Source of the DNA: Flagellimonas_A sp039592695
Lineage (GTDB): Bacteria; Bacteroidota; Bacteroidia; Flavobacteriales; Flavobacteriaceae
Direction: 5' to 3'
NCBI RefSeq assembly: GCF_039592695.1
Contig: NZ_JBBUTK010000002.1
Span: forward strand, 248,001-312,000
Length of the DNA: 64,000 nt
Below, piece by piece: positions 58,811 to 64,000 of the stretch. A model generated the notes under the pieces. It was not told the origin of the DNA, did not search any database, and saw nothing but the letters and a program-made list of their open reading frames with translations. Every line of letters begins with the position of its first letter. Within the stretch, counting starts at the first letter, position 1. The translations under genes were made by a program, and so were the position numbers.

Positions 58811-60859
58811 ATGCAAAAAATATTGATAGCATTCTTTCTTTGTTTCTGTTTTTCCTATACCGCAGCCCAAAAGCCCAATTTCTCGTATCTCGATGTTTTC
58901 GATTTACAATACACATCTGACCCCCAAATTGCTCCAAATGGAGATTGGGTAGTGTATCGACGAATGGGCTTTGATGTCATGAAAGACAATTCGTGGGGCA
59001 ACCTCTGGATGGTAAAAACCGATGGCAGCCAACACCAAAAACTCACCTCTAGAGAAGTCTCTGAAAGCAACCCAAGGTGGTCGCCATCAGGCGATAGAAT
59101 TGCCTTTACCAGCACTACGGATGAAGGCTCCGAGATTTATGTATACTGGACAGGCTCTGGAAAAATGGCCAGACTTTCGCAACTGCCCTTCTCACCCAGT
59201 TCATTGACTTGGTCACCTGACGGTAGTCAAATCGCTTTTTCAATGAATGTGGAAGCCAAGGCCCCGGTCATTGCCAAAATGCCCCCAAAACCCAAAGGGG
59301 CCAAATGGGCCGAAGCACCAAGAATTACGGATAGGGTATATCACGAGGCCGATGGTCGAGGTTATATCAAACCAGGGTTTAACCATATTTTTGTGATGCC
59401 TGCCGATGGGGGTGCACCCCGTCAGATTACCTCAGGCGATTGGCACCATCGTGGCAACTTATCATGGTCACCTAACGGTAACAAGATTTATTTCTCGGCC
59501 AATCGGGTTGACGATTGGGAATACCGCTTCCGCAACAGTGAAATCTATTCGGTGGATGTGGATTCGGGTGAAATCGTTGCCTTGACCGACCGTGATGGCC
59601 CAGATTATAGTCCGCAAGTATCCCCTGATGGAAAATACATTGCCTACATCGGTAATGAAGATAAAAGACAGGCTTTTCAAACCCGAAAACTGCATCTCAT
59701 GAACATCGACGGCAGTAATAAGCATAGTATTTCAGACGAACTCGATAGAAGCGTTTCCGATATTTCATGGGATGCAAAAAGCGACGGATTGTATTTCAAC
59801 TATGACGACAAGGGAAACGGTAAGATTGGCCATATTACCCTTTCGGGAAAGGTGACCAAGCTCGCCGATAACCGTGGCGGCACCACTTTGGGCAGGCCCT
59901 ACGGAAGCGGCTCGTTCAGTGTTTCAAACAACGGTACGATAGCCTATACTTTATCGACACCTGAATTTCCTGCAGAGTTGGCCATTTTAAGCACAAAAGC
60001 CAAGAATCCAAGAAAAATCACGGATTTGAACGCAGCACTCCTCGACTATCGTGAATTGGGCAAGGTGGAGGAAGTTTGGTATAAGTCCTCATTTGATGGC
60101 CGTGATTTGCAAGGATGGATTGTCTATCCGCCCAACTACGATGCCAATAAAAAATATCCTTTTATGGTTGAAAACCACGGCGGGCCAATCTTGAATTACG
60201 GCGATCGCTTTTCCATTGAGATGCAGTTGTATGCCTCAGAGGGCTATATCGTCTTTTACCCGAATGCACGTGGTAGCACCAGTTATGGTGAGGAGTTCGC
60301 CAATCTATTGTACCGCAACTATCCAGGACAAGATTATGACGATACTATGGATGGGGTGGATTTTTGCATTGAAAAAGGCATCGCCCACGAAGACCAACTG
60401 TTCGTCACCGGCGGAAGCGCCGGAGGCATCATGACGGCCTGGATGATTGGCAAGAACAACCGTTTTGAAGCCGCTGTGGTAGCCAAACCCGTGATGAACT
60501 GGATCAGTAAGACCTTGGTAGCGGATAATTATTTTGGTTATGCCAATACCCGCTATGACGGACAGCCTTGGGAAAATTTTGAGCAGTATTGGAAATTTTC
60601 GCCCATTTCGCTCGTTGGCAATATAGAGACCCCTACCATGGTGATGGTGGGCATGAACGATTTACGTACCCCGCCCAGCGAAGCCAAACAGCTGTACCAT
60701 GCGTTAAAACTTAGAAAAAAGGAAACCGTGTTGGTGGAAATTCCGGGGGCTAGCCATGGCATTGCCAGCCGCCCCAGCAACCTGATTACAAAGATTGCAA
60801 ATACGGTGGCCTGGTTTGATAAATACCGTACCGACAAAAAAGAGAATGGCGAGGACTAA
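58811..60859 (+). CDS. S9 family prolyl-oligopeptidase-like peptidase
   Basis: A 682-residue exported serine peptidase with a signal peptide (ends SYTAAQ). Residues about 30-400 form a beta-propeller with WSPSGDRIAF and WSPDGSQIAF repeats. The C-terminal alpha/beta hydrolase has the nucleophile in GGSAGG (Ser near 536), Asp in GMNDLRTP (near 617) and His in GASHGI (near 649), the order of acylaminoacyl-peptidase/DPP-IV relatives. It should trim short peptides in the periplasm. Its end overlaps the next gene by 14 bp. Confidence 0.94.
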   Translation: MQKILIAFFLCFCFSYTAAQKPNFSYLDVFDLQYTSDPQIAPNGDWVVYRRMGFDVMKDNSWGNLWMVKTDGSQHQKLTSREVSESNPRWSPSGDRIAFTSTTDEGSEIYVYWTGSGKMARLSQLPFSPSSLTWSPDGSQIAFSMNVEAKAPVIAKMPPKPKGAKWAEAPRITDRVYHEADGRGYIKPGFNHIFVMPADGGAPRQITSGDWHHRGNLSWSPNGNKIYFSANRVDDWEYRFRNSEIYSVDVDSGEIVALTDRDGPDYSPQVSPDGKYIAYIGNEDKRQAFQTRKLHLMNIDGSNKHSISDELDRSVSDISWDAKSDGLYFNYDDKGNGKIGHITLSGKVTKLADNRGGTTLGRPYGSGSFSVSNNGTIAYTLSTPEFPAELAILSTKAKNPRKITDLNAALLDYRELGKVEEVWYKSSFDGRDLQGWIVYPPNYDANKKYPFMVENHGGPILNYGDRFSIEMQLYASEGYIVFYPNARGSTSYGEEFANLLYRNYPGQDYDDTMDGVDFCIEKGIAHEDQLFVTGGSAGGIMTAWMIGKNNRFEAAVVAKPVMNWISKTLVADNYFGYANTRYDGQPWENFEQYWKFSPISLVGNIETPTMVMVGMNDLRTPPSEAKQLYHALKLRKKETVLVEIPGASHGIASRPSNLITKIANTVAWFDKYRTDKKENGED

Positions 60860-61280
60860 ACGCAACTGGTTTTGGAACATCTTGATCATCATTACGTTGA
60901 TTGCGTGCCTTCTCGCATTTGTGGTACACTACAAAAATTGGAGCAAAATAGAGGAAAGCCAGTTTAAGATTACCTCTGGAATCTATAGACAGACCATTCC
61001 CCTTTCAGAATTCGACAGCATATCGTTCGTGCAAAAGCTTCCTGAAATGGAGCGGAGACACGGATTTTCATGGCTCGCCAAAGAAAAAGGGATTTTCAAT
61101 GACTCGCTTACCAACACAAAAGTATATGTGTTTGTAGATGATCTGCGACAACCTAAAATTCGCCTGGTGCACCATGATTCATTAAAATTGTTTTTGAATT
61201 ATTCCGACAGTCTGAAGACGCAAGAAATGCATGAATTTTTAGAAGGAATAATAATTGCTGAAAAGGAAAATCCAAATTGA
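60846..61280 (+). CDS. Hypothetical single-pass membrane protein
   Basis: A 144-residue protein. The start at 60846 gives a short basic end (MARTKRNWFWN) and one hydrophobic helix (about residues 12-29), so it is membrane-anchored with a C-terminal outer domain. That domain is mixed alpha/beta: ITSGIYRQTIPLSEFDSISF, VYVFVDDLRQPKIRLVHHD, LEGIIIAEKEN. No family is recognised. It overlaps the S9 peptidase gene by 14 bp and so is probably cotranslated with it. Confidence 0.72.
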   Translation: MARTKRNWFWNILIIITLIACLLAFVVHYKNWSKIEESQFKITSGIYRQTIPLSEFDSISFVQKLPEMERRHGFSWLAKEKGIFNDSLTNTKVYVFVDDLRQPKIRLVHHDSLKLFLNYSDSLKTQEMHEFLEGIIIAEKENPN

Positions 61281-61346
61281 TTACGGCCTACGTATACTAT
61301 TTGTAGCAAAAATTAGTTTAGCATAATTGTTGCAGACAACCTAGAC

Positions 61347-61754
61347 ATGAGAAAACTGGTCCTATTTTTTTTGTTGATTTCTTCGTACACTTTTTCACAA
61401 AACGAAATTGCCGTTGATATACATGGCGTACCCGAATCTGAAGGAAAAATTAGTGTTGCGGTCTACAACACCGAAGAAGACTTTTTAAAGTTTGACAAGG
61501 TCTTCAAGTGTGATAGTATTGCTGCTCAAAAGGGGGTGACACGTCTTTCAATCAAAAACCTCCCTGAAGGCGAATATGCGCTTGCGGTTTTCTACGATAA
61601 AAATGGCAATGATAAATTGGATACCAATTGGTTGGGCATTCCGAAAGAAAAAGTGGCCTTTTCAAAAGGAAAAATGAAAGCCTTTGGTCCGCCTGCTTTT
61701 AAGGAGTGCGCTTTTCTATTATCATCAGATACTAAAATTGCCATTTCACTCTGA
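61347..61754 (+). CDS. DUF2141 domain exported protein
   Basis: A 135-residue protein with a signal peptide (ends SYTFSQ). The mature part fits DUF2141: GKISVAVYNTEEDFLKFD, LPEGEYALAVFYDKNGNDKLDTN and WLGIPKEKVAFS, with the acidic DKNGNDKLD loop like a calcium-binding site. It is small, beta-rich and probably periplasmic. Homologues have no established function; carotenoid- or light-linked operons have been reported for some, but nothing here shows that. Confidence 0.88.
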   Translation: MRKLVLFFLLISSYTFSQNEIAVDIHGVPESEGKISVAVYNTEEDFLKFDKVFKCDSIAAQKGVTRLSIKNLPEGEYALAVFYDKNGNDKLDTNWLGIPKEKVAFSKGKMKAFGPPAFKECAFLLSSDTKIAISL

Positions 61755-61868
61755 ACTTTCTTCTTTTCACAACTTTGTAGCGTTAAATCAAGATATTATT
61801 ACCAATAAATAGGGGTTAGATTGCGTTGTAAGATTTAGGACACACCCAAATTGACCAAATCTTAACCG

Positions 61869-62381
61869 ATGAAAACCTACATCTTTTGGCTGTTTCTATT
61901 GTCTTGCCCATTGGTTTCTTTCTCTCAACAAACTGTCGATATTGACGGAAGACTTCAACCGCTGCTCACTGAATTTTTTGCCGAATGTGACAAATATGGT
62001 ATTGAATACCATGAAAAGCTCTTTCAACTGAAGAACATTGATATCACAAACAGCCTGCCATTGGAAGAGGGCAATGTCGTCATGGGCATGGTGACCCGTG
62101 ATGCCAATGGTGAAATTGAAAATATTCTAATCAACTGGGTCACCCTTATTGATCCCGAAATATTAAAAATTGTGGCCTTTCATGAGTTTGCCCACCATTT
62201 TCTGGATTACAAGCATACTTGCCAAGATTGTAACGAAATCATGGCCGTGAACAATGCCAGCTATTTTAACGTTGCTAAAGATTGGGAAAACCAAGTCGAA
62301 TACCTGTTTACCACATCACCGGTATATCTTGCCAAAGATGCAAAGGTTTCAGTTGCTGATGTTACGGCATCTGACAAGTAA
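61869..62381 (+). CDS. Exported putative zinc metallopeptidase
   Basis: A 170-residue protein with a signal peptide (ends VSFSQ). It has a short zinc-type motif HEFAHHFLDYKH (near residues 114-125) followed by a Cys pair (TCQDC), after a helix VTLIDPEILKIVAF. HE-x-x-H with a further His is typical of small metallopeptidases of the gluzincin or SprT-like type, and the Cys pair could form a disulfide or bind a second metal. No named family was recognised. It stands alone, convergent with the DUF4097 genes. Confidence 0.65.
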   Translation: MKTYIFWLFLLSCPLVSFSQQTVDIDGRLQPLLTEFFAECDKYGIEYHEKLFQLKNIDITNSLPLEEGNVVMGMVTRDANGEIENILINWVTLIDPEILKIVAFHEFAHHFLDYKHTCQDCNEIMAVNNASYFNVAKDWENQVEYLFTTSPVYLAKDAKVSVADVTASDK

Positions 62382-62393
62382 TTTCCACTGAAC

Positions 62394-63104
62394 TTACATT
62401 CTCAGATACATATTGCCATTAATGGTATTGAGTTCCAGCCTATTTTTCGAATTGGCAATATTGCTCGTAACCTTTTGCCCCACGTGTTTATCATGCGATT
62501 TTAGATTTAGCTTTTCATCGGCATAGATATTACCGTGTATGGTCTCTGCCACAAAACTGGCATTGCTGACCTTCAAATCGATTTCGCCATTAATGGTGCG
62601 CAGGTCAAGGTTGCCGCGATATTGCTTGATATCAATATCGCCATTGATGAGGTCTGCTTCAAAATCACCTTCGATGATTTCAGATTTCATGCTTCCATTG
62701 ATGCTCGTGAGCTTGAATGTTGCATTTTTTGGCACATACAGCACATAGTTAAAATCGTACATGTCAATTGTATAGCCATACATTTTCTTGTTTAGTTTCT
62801 GTTTTTTCCAATCCTCCTCAAAAGCCTTAAAAACTGCTTTTGTATCTGATGCGATATCAATGGACGTATCACTTTGACTTACCTCAAGTTTATACAGGTC
62901 AAGGTATTTGGCTTCAATGGCTTGGATGTTAGCCTTGAAATATACTGTGGATTTATCCCAAGTTTTCACTTCAATGGAAGACGCAAAGGGAAGTTCAACA
63001 TCAATATACTGGCCATTGAACTCAATGTTTTTTTCAATGACTTTTTGGGCAGATACACCGAAGCTGATGAAACTTACCAATAGTAGTGTAGTTGCTTTTT
63101 TCAT
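62394..63104 (-). CDS. DUF4097 family beta-helix-like exported protein
   Basis: A 236-residue protein with a signal peptide (ends GVSAQ). Its second half shows DUF4097 repeats: regularly spaced short strands such as TFKLTSINGSMKSEIIEGDF, DLINGDIDIKQYRGNLDLRT and INGEIDLKVSNASFVAETIHGN, ending NTINGNMYLRM. These fold as a stacked sheet or solenoid. The family is often encoded beside sigma factors and anti-sigma factors in Bacteroidetes, and may report on or protect the envelope. It follows its diverged paralogue by 16 bp. Confidence 0.87.
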   Translation of the reverse strand: MKKATTLLLVSFISFGVSAQKVIEKNIEFNGQYIDVELPFASSIEVKTWDKSTVYFKANIQAIEAKYLDLYKLEVSQSDTSIDIASDTKAVFKAFEEDWKKQKLNKKMYGYTIDMYDFNYVLYVPKNATFKLTSINGSMKSEIIEGDFEADLINGDIDIKQYRGNLDLRTINGEIDLKVSNASFVAETIHGNIYADEKLNLKSHDKHVGQKVTSNIANSKNRLELNTINGNMYLRM

Positions 63105-63120
63105 GACTGTTCGTTTTTGA

Positions 63121-63873
63121 TTATTGTTTTCTTAGATAGATGTTTCCATTGGTGGTTTTCAGCTTGATATCAACTCCACCATTGTTGATTGAACCCCTGA
63201 TGTTCTTGCTTGAAATGGATTTCATACCATCTTTATCGGGCCGTTTTAAATCAAAATTGCTGTAGATATCCCCGTTCCATGAACTCATATAGATGTCTGC
63301 GGAAGTGCTTTCGGGAATCGTCACATCAATTGCCCCGTTTGTCGTATTGATATAGATAGGGGCATCTTTATTGATGCTTTGGAATTCAACTTCAACATTT
63401 TCATTCAGGGAGTACGCGGTCAATGGCCCAGAAATGTTGACCAAGGTCAGCCCACCATTGAGGTTGGCATTGGCTTCGATCTCACCGGAGAAACCGTCAA
63501 TGTAGATGTCTCCGTTCCAACTGCTGGTCACGGATACGTTTTGTGATTTTGGAAGAAACACTTCGGCCCCATCATTCTTTCTGAGGCTTTTTACGATGAG
63601 GGTGTTGCCATCTTGCACGACGTTAAATCCAACATCGGTGTTGTCTGGCCCACCGGCACCCATCAGTTTGAGTCCCTTCGCTTTCTCTGGTATAGAGTAC
63701 CCTCTCGCCACTTTGATCAACAGCTCGTTTTTGTCGTGGGTTTTAAGGGTAAGGTCTGCTTTTGATTCAATTTTGACCCATTCAACACCATTTAGTGATT
63801 TGGTAAAATCTTTTTGCGCCATTGCTATGGTGGCACAGGTAATTGATAGTAGTGTAAGTACTGCTTTTTTCAT
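63121..63873 (-). CDS. DUF4097 family beta-helix-like exported protein
   Basis: A 250-residue paralogue of the downstream gene with signal peptide (ends IAMAQ). Strand repeats such as VSVTSSWNGDIYIDGFSGEI, ANLNGGLTLVNISGPLTAYS and INTTNGAIDVTIPESTSADI run through to the end TTNGNIYLRKQ, which matches the end of its neighbour. The pair is a tandem duplication with retained fold. The incomplete HEAT-repeat gene upstream by 19 bp suggests one operon. Confidence 0.87.
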   Translation of the reverse strand: MKKAVLTLLSITCATIAMAQKDFTKSLNGVEWVKIESKADLTLKTHDKNELLIKVARGYSIPEKAKGLKLMGAGGPDNTDVGFNVVQDGNTLIVKSLRKNDGAEVFLPKSQNVSVTSSWNGDIYIDGFSGEIEANANLNGGLTLVNISGPLTAYSLNENVEVEFQSINKDAPIYINTTNGAIDVTIPESTSADIYMSSWNGDIYSNFDLKRPDKDGMKSISSKNIRGSINNGGVDIKLKTTNGNIYLRKQ

Positions 63874-63892
63874 GATTTTCGTTTTTTGATAT

Positions 63893-64000
63893 TTATATTA
63901 TTTTAGGCAATGCCTGATTGATTTCATCTTTTATAAATGGTTGTGTGTCTTCTTGTTCCAACAATTTTTTCATGGGTGCGACCGCTTTCTTTTCACCCAT
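63893..64000 (-). CDS. HEAT-repeat protein, 3' end
   Basis: The window's right edge cuts this gene. Thirty-five codons and a TAA stop (63895-63893) are visible: GEKKAVAPMKKLLEQEDTQP and then FIKDEINQALPKII. The pattern of a charged helix, then a leucine-rich helix, looks like a final HEAT repeat. In Bacteroidetes, sigma factor, anti-sigma-like HEAT protein and DUF4097 genes often form an operon, which fits the position. Too little is visible for certainty. Confidence 0.6.
   Translation of the reverse strand: MGEKKAVAPMKKLLEQEDTQPFIKDEINQALPKII

Overview
The window looks like a chromosome segment from a marine-type member of the Flavobacteriaceae (Bacteroidetes). The evidence is a SusC/SusD pair, many lipoproteins with a short hydrophobic leader ending in Cys, families almost confined to this group (DUF6090, DUF6503, DUF3078, DUF4097, PiT fused to a PhoU-like tail), -7 promoter boxes of the form TAnnTTTG, A-rich ribosome binding regions without clear Shine-Dalgarno sequences, and moderate GC content. 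No rRNA, tRNA, CRISPR array, prophage or complete insertion sequence was seen.

Region 1 (1-8.5 kb) is a sugar-oxidation cluster: two MFS permeases, a Gfo/Idh/MocA dehydrogenase, a GMC oxidoreductase, a TIM-barrel isomerase/epimerase and two DUF1080 proteins. DUF1080 is the 3-keto-disaccharide hydrolase family, so the set fits uptake and breakdown of glycosides through 3-keto intermediates. A 90-bp remnant of a second dehydrogenase gene lies behind the first. Region 2 (8.5-24.5 kb) is mostly housekeeping: yicC-gmk-nadD, a PiT phosphate transporter, dgt, dxs, tadA, cspA, a ClC channel and aspS. Region 3 (24.6-29.6 kb) holds a SusC/SusD pair and a small YwqK-like protein. Region 4 (29.6-36.3 kb) is a tetR-tolC-adaptor-RND efflux operon with a clear operator. 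Region 5 (36.4-41.2 kb) has an ECF sigma factor with its membrane partner, a polyprenyl diphosphate synthase, a MITE, a lipoprotein and lycopene cyclase. Region 6 (41.4-45.3 kb) is a metal module: TonB receptor, DtxR/MntR regulator and ZIP transporter around a shared operator. Region 7 (45.3-64 kb) contains sensors and lipoproteins of unknown role, a gene interrupted by an in-frame TAG, a tricorn-like S41 protease with an SDR, a DUF885/DUF6090 operon, an acetamidase, an S9 peptidase, and a tandem pair of DUF4097 proteins running into a HEAT-repeat gene cut by the window edge.

The most interesting signal is a 160-nt element present twice (19592-19751 on the minus strand, 37599-37758 on the plus strand). 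The copies align without gaps, end in 19-nt complementary termini, and each ends 4-5 nt before the start codon of an isoprenoid gene (dxs; polyprenyl diphosphate synthase) in the same orientation. Each lies just behind a TATTTTTG -7 box, so it would form nearly the whole 5' leader of the mRNA. It is a good candidate for an undescribed structured leader controlling isoprenoid synthesis. Other notable items are a 161-bp MITE inserted exactly at the overlapping stop codons of two convergent genes, an in-frame TAG that splits a gene whose downstream half is still intact, and chains of short perfect hairpins in several intergenic gaps, two of them flanking the lycopene cyclase gene.
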